Assembly (NCBI GenBank): GCA_900556545.1 | Contig: USPE01000116.1 | Span: 1 to 6,143 of the forward strand | Source of the DNA: an uncultured Peptococcaceae bacterium | Lineage (GTDB): Bacteria; Bacillota; Peptococcia; Peptococcales; Peptococcaceae | DNA length: 6,143 bases | Reading direction: 5' to 3' | Shown: piece by piece, positions 1-5,306 of the stretch | Position numbering within the stretch: position 1 is the first letter of the stretch | Layout: each line of letters starts with the position of its first letter | The notes under the pieces: generated by a model | Databases searched by the model: none | What the model was told of the DNA's origin: nothing | Seen by the model: the letters and a program-made list of their open reading frames with translations, nothing else | Program-made: the position numbers and the translations under genes

Positions 1-277
1 GGCAAAAGCCCAGTCCCGCTACCTCATAAAAAGTGCCTCCGGCTTCCATAATGGTATCCTTGCCAACTACGCCCAAATCACAAACGCCATTTTCCACATA
101 AGTGATAACATCTGCTGCTTTGGCCAGCACTATTTCTATATTGGCATTCTTTACCGGCAAAATCAGCCGTCGTCCTTTGTTACGCACTTCAGTGCAATCA
201 TAACCCAATGCTTCAAACATTTCTATGCTTTTTTCTTCTAACCGGCCTTTTGTCAAGGCAATCCGAATTGGTTTCAT
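1..277 (-). CDS. hisG: ATP phosphoribosyltransferase catalytic subunit HisG, short form (N-terminal 92 residues; cut by window edge)
   Basis: HisG catalyses the first step of histidine synthesis in the cytoplasm: it joins ATP and PRPP to give phosphoribosyl-ATP. The visible 92 codons show the family's N-terminal KGRL (residues 10-13) and the conserved stretch TYVENGVCDLGVVGKD around residues 59-74 of the first lobe. The rest lies beyond the left edge. The ATG is preceded by AGGGGAG (complement of 281-287), a good ribosome binding site. It starts 18 bases after the hisZ stop, so the two are almost certainly one transcript. A hisZ neighbour implies the short HisG form, which lacks the C-terminal regulatory domain and needs HisZ for activity and histidine feedback; this is family knowledge, because the C-terminus cannot be seen here. 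Confidence 0.95.
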   Translation of the reverse strand, partial: MKPIRIALTKGRLEEKSIEMFEALGYDCTEVRNKGRRLILPVKNANIEIVLAKAADVITYVENGVCDLGVVGKDTIMEAGGTFYEVAGLGFC

Positions 278-295
278 ACGCTCCCCTACTTTTCC

Positions 296-1495
296 TCAGC
301 ATTCTCGTTCAATATCAATCATTTCTGTTGTTTTTCCAATCACATGCAGCTGACTGATCCCACAACGGGCTGCATAGGCAATGGCTGCCTCCCGTTCTTC
401 CAGCACACAGTTTTCCACAATCTGTCCTTTGGCAATCAACTGTTTGCCATACAGTACAGCCTTCACCAAGTATTCATCTGCTGCAGCCATCACCAGCACA
501 TCGGCAACTGCCGGCTGCCCTTTTTCCAGCACACTACTGGCCAAATCCACATGCACCGCAAAGCCAATGGCAGGCTGCGCCGCACCAAAATCACTAAGCA
601 GATTATCATAACGCCCACCGGATAATACCGGTTCGCCTACCTCATCAAAATATCCGCGGAAGATGATACCAGTATAATATTCAGCCTGATTTACCAACCC
701 CAAATCAATAATCACATGCTCTGCCAAACCCAACTGCTGCAAACAGCGATAAATGTTCTGCAAATAATCCAAACTTTCCCGCGCCGCTTCATCATCAAAT
801 AAAGCATAGGCCTGTTCAAATACTTCCTCTCCGCCAAATAACCGCGGCAGATAACGCAGCGCATTAGCAGCTTTATTATCAGGGAACTGTTCCAATACAT
901 CATTTAAAGAAGCGAAATTTTTCTGCTCAATATGATGGCGAATCTCCTCTTTGGTATCTTCATCGGTTCCTAAGCTGTCTATCAATGCTTTAAAATAACC
1001 GATGTGACAAATTTCCAAACGATAACCACCTGCGCTGATAGCTTCCAAACTGCTGGCCGCCATTTCAATCATTTCCAAGTCACTGCGGACGGAACCGCTG
1101 CCAATCAGCTCCACACCGCATTGATAAATTTCACTGCTGTGTCCGCGCAAATCATTGGCCATACGATATACATTGTGGCTGTAATATAGCCGCAATGGCA
1201 GCTCCATGTTCATTAACCGGGTTGCTGCCAACCGTGCAATAGGAATGGTGCCGTCAGGGCAAAGCACCAACAGCCTTCCTTTTTGGTCCATAAATTTATA
1301 CATATTCTCCTGCGGCAAATAAGCTGCCGACGCGCCAAACACATCATAAAATTCAATGGCCGGTGTCATAACCCGCTGATACCCTCTGGCCTTAAAAATT
1401 TCTTTTAATACCCCCGTTACCGTAGAACGGCGGTTGCATTCATCAAACAAATAATCCTTTGTGCCTTCCGGCGTTACTTTATCATACCGTTTCAT
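296..1495 (-). CDS. hisZ: ATP phosphoribosyltransferase regulatory subunit HisZ
   Basis: HisZ is a paralogue of histidyl-tRNA synthetase. It does not charge tRNA but forms a complex with short HisG and confers activity and histidine inhibition. The 399-residue product has the class II synthetase fold signature: motif-1-like RGYQRVMTPAIEF (about 37-49), CPDGTIPIARLAATR (79-93, where HisZ proteins usually have PDxTxPIAR), motif-2-like YYSHNVYRM (104-112), the HisRS/HisZ hallmark YYTGIIFRGY (273-282) and GGRYDNLL with PAIGFAVHVD (293-317). A further C-terminal alpha/beta region (about 325-399) is kept, as in longer HisZ such as the Bacillus type. Its place directly before hisG, rather than near aspS, supports HisZ over HisRS. 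The ATG has only a modest ribosome site (GGGTGA). It is the first gene after the promoter at 1539-1567. Confidence 0.95.
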   Translation of the reverse strand: MKRYDKVTPEGTKDYLFDECNRRSTVTGVLKEIFKARGYQRVMTPAIEFYDVFGASAAYLPQENMYKFMDQKGRLLVLCPDGTIPIARLAATRLMNMELPLRLYYSHNVYRMANDLRGHSSEIYQCGVELIGSGSVRSDLEMIEMAASSLEAISAGGYRLEICHIGYFKALIDSLGTDEDTKEEIRHHIEQKNFASLNDVLEQFPDNKAANALRYLPRLFGGEEVFEQAYALFDDEAARESLDYLQNIYRCLQQLGLAEHVIIDLGLVNQAEYYTGIIFRGYFDEVGEPVLSGGRYDNLLSDFGAAQPAIGFAVHVDLASSVLEKGQPAVADVLVMAAADEYLVKAVLYGKQLIAKGQIVENCVLEEREAAIAYAARCGISQLHVIGKTTEMIDIEREC

Positions 1496-1532
1496 TTCAT
1501 CACCCGCTTATAAAAATTCAATCTCCAACCTC

Positions 1533-1562
1533 TTTATCATTTTAGCACGCTAAAGTGATAAA
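1533..1562. promoter_or_regulatory. 30-bp inverted repeat over the hisZ promoter, probable repressor operator
   Basis: The arms are 14 bases each with 13 pairs matching, around a 2-base centre at 1547-1548. The core TTTAGCACGCTAAA (1541-1554) is perfect apart from the 2-base centre. The dyad covers the whole -10 box and spacer and touches the -35, the classic position for a repressor that blocks RNA polymerase. It is AT-rich with no T-tract, so it is not a terminator. In Firmicutes a TrpR-family regulator (HisR/YerC) has been proposed to control his genes; that this dyad is its site is my inference from the position. Confidence 0.65.
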
Positions 1563-1567
1563 ATCAA
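1539..1567 (-). promoter_or_regulatory. sigma-A type promoter of hisZ-hisG
   Basis: Read on the minus strand: -35 TTGATT (1562-1567), a spacer of exactly 17 bases, and -10 TAAAAT (1539-1544). Transcription would start near 1532, giving a leader of about 37 bases before the hisZ ATG. That is too short for a T-box or attenuator, so control should act on initiation. Confidence 0.8.
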
Positions 1568-1770
1568 TTAAAATATCCTGACAAATAAAAAGTTTTCTGT
1601 TAAAAAATTTTTACATATTGCCTTTTCGCACATAATTTTTTTGTTGCGTCACCGCAGCTGCTTTTTGTACCCATCTTTCATCAAAATTACTCTTAAGGTT
1701 AATGACAGAATGCGCTCTCTGTTGAATACCAATAACCCACCATTGACTTTACCTTAGTTAAATTTTACCA
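1568..1770. other. about 200 bp without a recognisable gene between the hisZ promoter and the next terminator
   Basis: No start codon with a good ribosome site and a meaningful reading frame is visible. On the minus strand one frame stays open for 45 codons (1611-1748) but has no convincing start. A 14-codon ATG frame begins within it in another register, behind a weak AAGG. I see no hairpin with a T-tract and no tRNA-like structure. The stretch may be plain spacer or a decayed gene end. Confidence 0.4.
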
Positions 1771-1771
1771 C

Positions 1772-1820
1772 AAAAAGAGGACCTTCTGCTCACTTAATTT
1801 AAGTGGAAAGTCCTCTTTTT
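1772..1820 (-). terminator. rho-independent terminator of the small XRE gene, nearly symmetric
   Basis: 1772-1782 pairs with 1810-1820 without mismatch (AAAAAGAGGAC with GTCCTCTTTTT). The stem continues imperfectly to an inner CACTT/AAGTG stem with a 5-base loop at 1796-1800. Runs of five As and Ts lie at the two ends, so it could work in both directions. It sits 28 bases after the stop of the XRE gene and closes that transcript before hisZ. Confidence 0.85.
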
Positions 1821-1848
1821 TATCCAGAGCTTTTTCACAGCCCTTCTT

Positions 1849-2106
1849 TTAATATTCTGTTTTGCTCTCCGCATGCAGCAATTGGCCTATCTCTACCCGT
1901 AACACCCTTGCCAATGCCCACAGCTCATAATCGGCAACAATACGGTCCTGCAATTCAATTCGGCTAACTGCTTTCTGATCCAACATGACGTTACATAACT
2001 GCAGCCTTGCAGCCAGTTCGCTTTGTGTCATTTTTTGCCGTCGCCGGCACTCTCTTACCTGTTTTCCACAAAGATTCTTTTTTCCCTGATACTCATAAAT
2101 TTTCAT
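1849..2106 (-). CDS. small XRE-family helix-turn-helix DNA-binding protein
   Basis: The 85-residue product reads as a single Cro/C1-type helix-turn-helix domain. MTQSELAARLQL (residues 26-37) fits helices 2 and 3, and KAVSRIELQDRIVADYE (45-61) has the SRIE pattern common in this fold, followed by a leucine-rich last helix. There is no ligand-binding or membrane part. I chose the ATG at 2106: the N-terminus MKIYEYQGKKN is typical of this small group in Firmicutes and a weak GGCGG lies upstream. An in-frame ATG at 2130 would add eight residues but has no ribosome site. The gene is monocistronic or the tail of a readthrough transcript from 2718. Its target is unknown; the dyad at 2169-2201 just upstream is a candidate autoregulatory site (inference). 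Confidence 0.8.
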   Translation of the reverse strand: MKIYEYQGKKNLCGKQVRECRRRQKMTQSELAARLQLCNVMLDQKAVSRIELQDRIVADYELWALARVLRVEIGQLLHAESKTEY

Positions 2107-2168
2107 CGCATTCAACCGCCATTTACTCATAAGATAAGTATTTCTGCGATTGAAGTTATCACATAAAG

Positions 2169-2201
2169 CAACAATATTTACCCTAATAATAAGTATTGTT
2201 G
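2169..2201. repeat. 33-bp inverted repeat upstream of the XRE gene, possible operator
   Basis: Arms of 12 bases with 11 matches (CAACAATATTTA at 2169-2180 against TAAGTATTGTTG at 2190-2201) enclose a 9-base centre. It lies 63 bases above the first possible ATG of the XRE gene. I could not find a convincing -35/-10 pair around it, so its role is open: an operator, or a weak hairpin. A short T-run follows on the plus strand, but no plus-strand gene precedes it. Confidence 0.45.
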
Positions 2202-2233
2202 TTTTTAATTTGCGATTTCTCCATATTTTCTGT

Positions 2234-2280
2234 AAAAAATATTTTCTTTTACAAATAAAATATTTATATATTTGATTTGT
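2234..2280. repeat. nested AT-rich inverted repeats between ygbA-like and XRE genes
   Basis: Two overlapping dyads are visible. 2251-2263 and 2268-2280 form 13-base arms with 12 matches around a 4-base centre. 2237-2245 and 2257-2265 form perfect 9-base arms made only of A and T; on the minus strand the latter is followed by a short T-run. They lie about 50 bases after the ygbA-like stop, so a weak terminator for that gene is possible, though the lack of G/C in the stem makes it doubtful. A regulatory site is the alternative. Confidence 0.4.
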
Positions 2281-2328
2281 ACCATGTTATTTAGTATGTG
2301 CCAGTCAGATAAAAAATATCCAATTATT

Positions 2329-2718
2329 CTAATTTTTATCCATTCTGGCATCTTCCTTTTTGCATCTTCTTTTTTCACCCAACGTACAGCATACATGATA
2401 GATAGACATAATAGGTCTGCGATAAAGCATTCTTGGCGCAGCATAACGCATCACCTGCTGAATTTGCCGTCTTTGCTCCGGTGCATAACAATGAACTCTG
2501 CAATTACTGCAAAAAGTTTTTTCAGCCATAAAAGGACAATGATCGGTGCGCATTTTTACATAGGCAGTCAAGGCTCGGCAGGAATCACACAAACCGTCGG
2601 TTCCCCGTTGGTGTTTATTGCCTTTACAATATATAGCGATCATTTGCGCAATCACTTCTTTTTCCAGTTCCCGTTTTTTCTCAACCTGTTTTACACTCTG
2701 TCTTTTCACTTGCTCCAC
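2329..2718 (-). CDS. YgbA-type cysteine-rich protein (nitrous oxide-stimulated promoter family)
   Basis: The 129-residue product carries the full cysteine pattern I know from the YgbA_NO family: IYCKG (Cys31), CDSC (44-47), then CPFMAEKTFCSNCRVHCY (61-78) and the tail QVMRYAAPRML (88-98). The seven cysteines could bind a metal or Fe-S centre; this is inference. In E. coli ygbA belongs to the nitric-oxide responsive NsrR regulon and has been linked to recovery from NO stress, but its biochemistry is not settled. The start is GTG, either at 2718 or three codons later at 2709; GGGTGGAG fits the later one slightly better. The N-terminal 25 residues are charged and probably helical. The C-terminus beyond residue 110 is lysine/arginine-rich and less conserved. 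It stands alone, with no NO-detoxifying gene visible nearby. Confidence 0.85.
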   Translation of the reverse strand: MEQVKRQSVKQVEKKRELEKEVIAQMIAIYCKGNKHQRGTDGLCDSCRALTAYVKMRTDHCPFMAEKTFCSNCRVHCYAPEQRRQIQQVMRYAAPRMLYRRPIMSIYHVCCTLGEKRRCKKEDARMDKN

Positions 2719-2832
2719 CCTTTCCCATCTAAACTATATCAAAATATTACCGTTTGTTTTTATTCCGCACATCCTGGTTCCATCCAAACTTAGGTATCCC
2801 GCAGATTTCCAATACACTCACGCTATTTTTCC

Positions 2833-2877
2833 AAACAAAAACAGACAGAAAACCGCAACACTGCAATTTTCTGTCTG
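2833..2877 (-). terminator. rho-independent terminator of the stalk-transglutaminase gene
   Basis: CAGACAGAAAA at 2842-2852 pairs perfectly over 11 bases with 2867-2877. On the minus strand the stem is followed directly by TTTTTGTTT (complement of 2833-2841). The loop region holds a further short GCA/TGC pairing. It lies 56 bases after the stop codon at 2934 and separates that gene from the ygbA-like gene. Confidence 0.9.
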
Positions 2878-2933
2878 CGTTGTTCCAAACCGCTTACCCA
2901 ACAAATCCATGGCGCTTGCTTATCAGGCATGTC

Positions 2934-4196
2934 CTAGTTTTCTTCGGCAAAAGTATATCGGCTGTCCGCCTGATAATCATTCAGCAGCTGATTCACCGGT
3001 TTTCCAAAACGATAATACTGAATCACATTGCCATTTCGCTGTGCAATGCGCTGTTCTACCTGTGGATCAAACAAATAATCCACCCCGTCAATACAAACCG
3101 TCACCCATACATGGCTGCTGTAACCACCGGCCGACGATTTGGTTTTCCCGCTGACCACCTGTACATCCAGACCAATGGCCTGCAATATAGCCGCATAAGC
3201 AGACGAATAATGATTGCAGACACCTTTGTGATCCAGCAAAACAGGAATTGCATACCGTTCCGGATAATGCTGCCAAATAACAGCCAATTCCTCTGCACTA
3301 AACCAACTGCTGTCCAGCTGAGTAGCAGTTGTGTACTGCATGGTATTGATAAAATAATCATAGGCCACTTTTGCTTTGGTGTAGGTATCCATATCATCGG
3401 TAAAATTTTGTTCCATAAAATTAAGAATCAATTCATTCAGAATTTCAAACTGCGTCAGCTTCGGCTGCAGCACAGCACCATTGAGCAGCTGCTGCACATC
3501 GGCAGATACCGTTCCGGTATCCATAGTTGTATTCTCCTCTTTTGCATCTGCGCTCGATTCCTGTTCTTCTTCCATAACCACATCAAGGGCCGGAAGGTTG
3601 TCCCAATAATCAGGATTGGTAAAACTTTCATCCAACAAAATGTCACTGCCGTCAGCATTGCCCTGATACATATAATTTCCCTGTGTCACGCTGGCAGTTC
3701 CCACACTGCTGGTATCAATCTGCATTAGCTGCGTTGCTTCATCCCAATTTACCGCAAATCCTACAGCCTCACCAATATCTCTAAGTTTAAAATAATTATT
3801 TCCATCTATATTATATGCATCAATTGCCAGTTCTGCGCCATTGCAATACAACACCACCGGCGAAAGCTCCGCAGTTGCTGTCAACGCTCCGGCCGGAAAC
3901 TGCAAATCATTTTCCCCCAGCACATAAGCATTGGATGTATTCAAATTGATTGCATTTTTGCTCTCATCCCATTCCACCGCAAAAGACTTATCTGTACCGG
4001 CTAACACCGCTGCCATATCTCTCAGCTTAAAATAATTATTTCCATCTATGTTATATGGATAAATTTCCTGCGCGGTGCCATCTACCAATATCACTGTATT
4101 ACTTCCCTGCGCTGTAACAGCCTCTGCCCCATAGGCTGTACCGGCAAACAAACAACTGCATAACAAAACTGCGCCCAGTATCCGTTTTTTCACCAT
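2934..4196 (-). CDS. secreted protein with two stalk-type repeats and a transglutaminase-like (papain-fold) domain
   Basis: From the chosen start the product has 420 residues. A signal peptide (KKR, a hydrophobic core, cleavage likely after AYG near residue 23) sends it out of the cell. Two copper-amine-oxidase N-terminal-like stalk units follow, each with YNIDGNNYFKLRD (48-60 and 128-140) and a VEWDE/VNWDE strand. An acidic Glu/Ser/Thr linker covers about 205-230. The C-terminal domain (about 240-410) is transglutaminase-like: HKGVCNHYSSAY with Cys327, SSHVWV with His362, and DYLFDP with Asp377 give the expected Cys-His-Asp triad. It may act as a peptidase or crosslinking enzyme at the cell wall; the substrate is unknown. 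The ATG at 4196 has GGAGTG five bases upstream, while the in-frame ATG at 4235 has none and would bury the signal peptide. It is a single-gene unit. Confidence 0.88.
   Translation of the reverse strand: MVKKRILGAVLLCSCLFAGTAYGAEAVTAQGSNTVILVDGTAQEIYPYNIDGNNYFKLRDMAAVLAGTDKSFAVEWDESKNAINLNTSNAYVLGENDLQFPAGALTATAELSPVVLYCNGAELAIDAYNIDGNNYFKLRDIGEAVGFAVNWDEATQLMQIDTSSVGTASVTQGNYMYQGNADGSDILLDESFTNPDYWDNLPALDVVMEEEQESSADAKEENTTMDTGTVSADVQQLLNGAVLQPKLTQFEILNELILNFMEQNFTDDMDTYTKAKVAYDYFINTMQYTTATQLDSSWFSAEELAVIWQHYPERYAIPVLLDHKGVCNHYSSAYAAILQAIGLDVQVVSGKTKSSAGGYSSHVWVTVCIDGVDYLFDPQVEQRIAQRNGNVIQYYRFGKPVNQLLNDYQADSRYTFAEEN
3775..3820 (-). repeat. copy 2 of a 46-bp direct repeat encoding the stalk motif
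   Basis: Matches 4015-4060 at 42 of 46 positions, exactly 240 bases (80 codons) apart, in the same frame. It encodes YNIDGNNYFKLRD. It is strikingly richer in A/T than the flanking coding sequence, and the flanks of the two copies do not match at DNA level. Confidence 0.85.
4015..4060 (-). repeat. copy 1 of a 46-bp direct repeat encoding the stalk motif
   Basis: Partner of 3775-3820, differing at four bases. It encodes the first YNIDGNNYFKLRD of the stalk-transglutaminase protein. Confidence 0.85.
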
Positions 4197-4291
4197 CGTT
4201 TCACTCCGTCCCATACCTGCTATCTGATATATCATCGTTTTATTATCATTTCAATATTTTCAATATTCTCTATAACTTCGCTTTACCCTTT

Positions 4292-4320
4292 ATTATACTA
4301 CATCGTTTTTTTCTCTGCAA
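4292..4320 (-). promoter_or_regulatory. sigma-A type promoter of the stalk-transglutaminase gene
   Basis: On the minus strand: -35 TTGCAG (4315-4320), a 17-base spacer, and a perfect -10 TATAAT (4292-4297). The start would be near 4285, leaving an AT-rich leader of about 90 bases. That leader contains a repeated AATATTGA element (4251-4267) but no recognisable riboswitch. Confidence 0.8.
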
Positions 4321-4381
4321 AGAAGAACTTCTACAAATTGTTAAAAAACACAGTTCACAAAAAGTTCTCTTAAAACCACAC

Positions 4382-4438
4382 AAAAAAGCTCTCTTTAAGG
4401 AACGCTACAGCAATACCTGCGATTTCCTTAAAGAGAGC
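4382..4438 (-). terminator. rho-independent terminator of abrB
   Basis: A perfect 15-bp stem (4388-4402 with 4424-4438, GCTCTCTTTAAGGAA and its complement) encloses a 21-base loop with some inner pairing. On the minus strand it is followed by six Ts (4382-4387). It sits 14 bases past the abrB stop. Confidence 0.93.
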
Positions 4439-4452
4439 CTATTTCTTATACA

Positions 4453-4719
4453 TTAAACAATATCACTGGCTTGATCCAAATTTTCCATCATTTTTTTTAC
4501 ACATTCTGTGCAAACCAGTTTGCCTTTAAAATTCTGTACATTTTCAGCATTGTTGCAGAAAATGCAAGCAGGTTCGTATTTTTTCAAAACAATCTTTTCA
4601 TTATCTGTATAGATTTCTAATGCATCTTTTTCATCAATGCCTAAAGTTCTTCTTAATTCGATTGGAATAACCACTCTGCCTAATTCATCTACTTTGCGAA
4701 CAATACCTGTTGATTTCAT
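4453..4719 (-). CDS. abrB: AbrB-family transition-state transcriptional regulator with a CxxC-CxxC C-terminal part
   Basis: AbrB is a small DNA-binding protein that holds back post-exponential genes during growth. The N-terminal swapped-hairpin domain is unmistakable: STGIVRKVDELGRVVIPIEL (3-22), then RRTLGI and KDALEIYTDNEKIVLKKY (31-48), nearly identical to Bacillus AbrB. The C-terminal half differs from Bacillus AbrB: it holds CIFC (52-55) and CTEC (70-73), a likely zinc knuckle as seen in many clostridial AbrB proteins. The length of 88 residues is normal for the family. The ATG is set by GAGGAGG (complement of 4727-4733), spaced seven bases. It has its own promoter and terminator and is divergent from metG, an order also found in Bacillus subtilis (abrB-metS). 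Members often repress themselves; sites in the AT-rich gap upstream would allow that. Confidence 0.95.
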   Translation of the reverse strand: MKSTGIVRKVDELGRVVIPIELRRTLGIDEKDALEIYTDNEKIVLKKYEPACIFCNNAENVQNFKGKLVCTECVKKMMENLDQASDIV

Positions 4720-4792
4720 AATTGTTCCTCCTCACTTTTTTCAAAAATCCTGTTTGATAACAGAATTTACATTCTTTGTTAACTCTGCCTTG

Positions 4793-4821
4793 ATAATACC
4801 ATTTTTCGGGAAAAAAGTCAA
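4793..4821 (-). promoter_or_regulatory. sigma-A type promoter of abrB
   Basis: On the minus strand: -35 TTGACT (4816-4821), a 17-base spacer, and -10 TATTAT (4793-4798). The start would be near 4786, with a leader of about 65 bases holding a small CTGTT/AACAG hairpin (4750-4763). The spacer itself contains a short TTTTT-CGGG-AAAAA dyad. Confidence 0.88.
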
Positions 4822-4842
4822 TTAATTTTCCTGAAAAGTGTA

Positions 4843-4859
4843 AATATTTTCAAAATATT
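4843..4859. promoter_or_regulatory. 17-bp perfect AT palindrome between the divergent abrB and metG promoters
   Basis: AATATTTTCAAAATATT has 8-base arms around one C. It lies about 22 bases upstream of the abrB -35 and 38 bases upstream of the metG -35. AbrB favours AT-rich DNA without a strict consensus, so autoregulation through this gap is plausible but not shown by the sequence. Confidence 0.35.
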
Positions 4860-4896
4860 GTCTTTTTACATCTATTAAAATATTTAAAGAAAAAAC

Positions 4897-4925
4897 TTGA
4901 CGGACGACCCGTCTTTTTCTATACT
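4897..4925 (+). promoter_or_regulatory. sigma-A type promoter of the T-box-metG transcript
   Basis: -35 TTGACG (4897-4902), a 17-base spacer, and -10 TATACT (4920-4925); the start would be near 4932. A GC-rich dyad GACGG/CCGTC (4899-4903 with 4909-4913) overlaps the -35 and spacer, unusual in an otherwise AT-rich gap. Confidence 0.85.
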
Positions 4926-4931
4926 ATATTT

Positions 4932-5190
4932 TATATCCAGAATAAATATGCCATAAATATGAAGAAAGGTAGAGTATCTAGCCCGCTGCGGCACAGAGAG
5001 CTGAACATTTTGCTGCGAGTTCAGACTGACAGCACTAGTGAAAATGAGCCTGGAGTATGAACCTGCGTTCCGGTTGATTCCCGTTATAAAATCTGCTGAG
5101 ATTCTGTATACTGCCATAAATATACAGAATAAAGCAGGGTGGTACCACGATAGAAACTCGTCCCTGTTCTGACAGGAACGGGCTTTTTTT
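4932..5190 (+). promoter_or_regulatory. T-box riboswitch leader, methionine specifier, controlling metG
   Basis: The leader RNA senses uncharged tRNA-Met and lets transcription continue into metG when charging falls. Stem I: base pairing AGGT/ACCT (4967-4970, 5061-5064), a specifier loop with AGAGTA on the 5' side (4971-4976) and GTATGA on the 3' side (5055-5060), closing pairs TCTAG/CTGGA (4977-4981, 5050-5054), and a distal stem CTGAAC/GTTCAG (5001-5006, 5019-5024) preceded by AGAGAG. The specifier codon is ATG at 5057-5059 followed by the usual A, matching the downstream gene. Stem III is a perfect 10-bp helix (5101-5110 with 5121-5130). The T-box AGGGTGGTACCACG (5136-5149) forms an antiterminator: CAGGG (5135-5139) with CCCTG (5162-5166), and ACG (5147-5149) with CGT (5159-5161). 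This excludes the terminator. Confidence 0.95.
5159..5190 (+). terminator. T-box regulated terminator upstream of metG
   Basis: The 5' arm 5159-5166 (CGTCCCTG) can pair with CAGGAACG (5173-5180) with one mismatch. In an alternative register, CCC and GTTC (5162-5164, 5166-5169) pair with GAAC and GGG (5176-5182), with a single bulged T. Seven Ts follow (5184-5190). The 5' arm is the same segment used by the antiterminator, so only one of the two structures can form. Confidence 0.88.
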
Positions 5191-5306
5191 ATTTACCCGC
5201 CCAGCAGCGCCAGTCAACATGCACCACGCTTTTATCCCATCTGCATTCTTCCTGTTTGGCTAATCACAAAACAACAATCGTTTCATATTGATAAGGAGGT
5301 TTTTCT

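Noticed and set aside
1743..1771. Possible plus-strand promoter starting with TTGACT
   Set aside because: No acceptable -10 at 15-18 bases, and no plus-strand gene follows.
2205..2444. A minus-strand frame of 79 codons overlapping the end of the ygbA-like gene
   Set aside because: A shifted frame over the gene's 3' end, running into AT-rich spacer; no ribosome site or family resemblance.
2272..2793. A plus-strand frame of 173 codons
   Set aside because: Antisense to the ygbA-like gene, whose cysteine pattern shows the true frame; the ATG at 2272 has no ribosome site.
2754..3728. A plus-strand frame open for 324 codons
   Set aside because: It runs antisense to the stalk-transglutaminase gene, which has clear domains, a signal peptide, promoter and terminator. 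The antisense product has no recognisable motif and crosses that gene's terminator.
4197..4235. Upstream ATG of the stalk-transglutaminase gene
   Set aside because: No ribosome site, and it would add 13 residues in front of a proper signal peptide. The ATG at 4196 has GGAGTG at the right distance.
5035..5220. Minus-strand frames across the metG leader
   Set aside because: They lie antisense to the T-box RNA, whose structure explains the sequence constraint.
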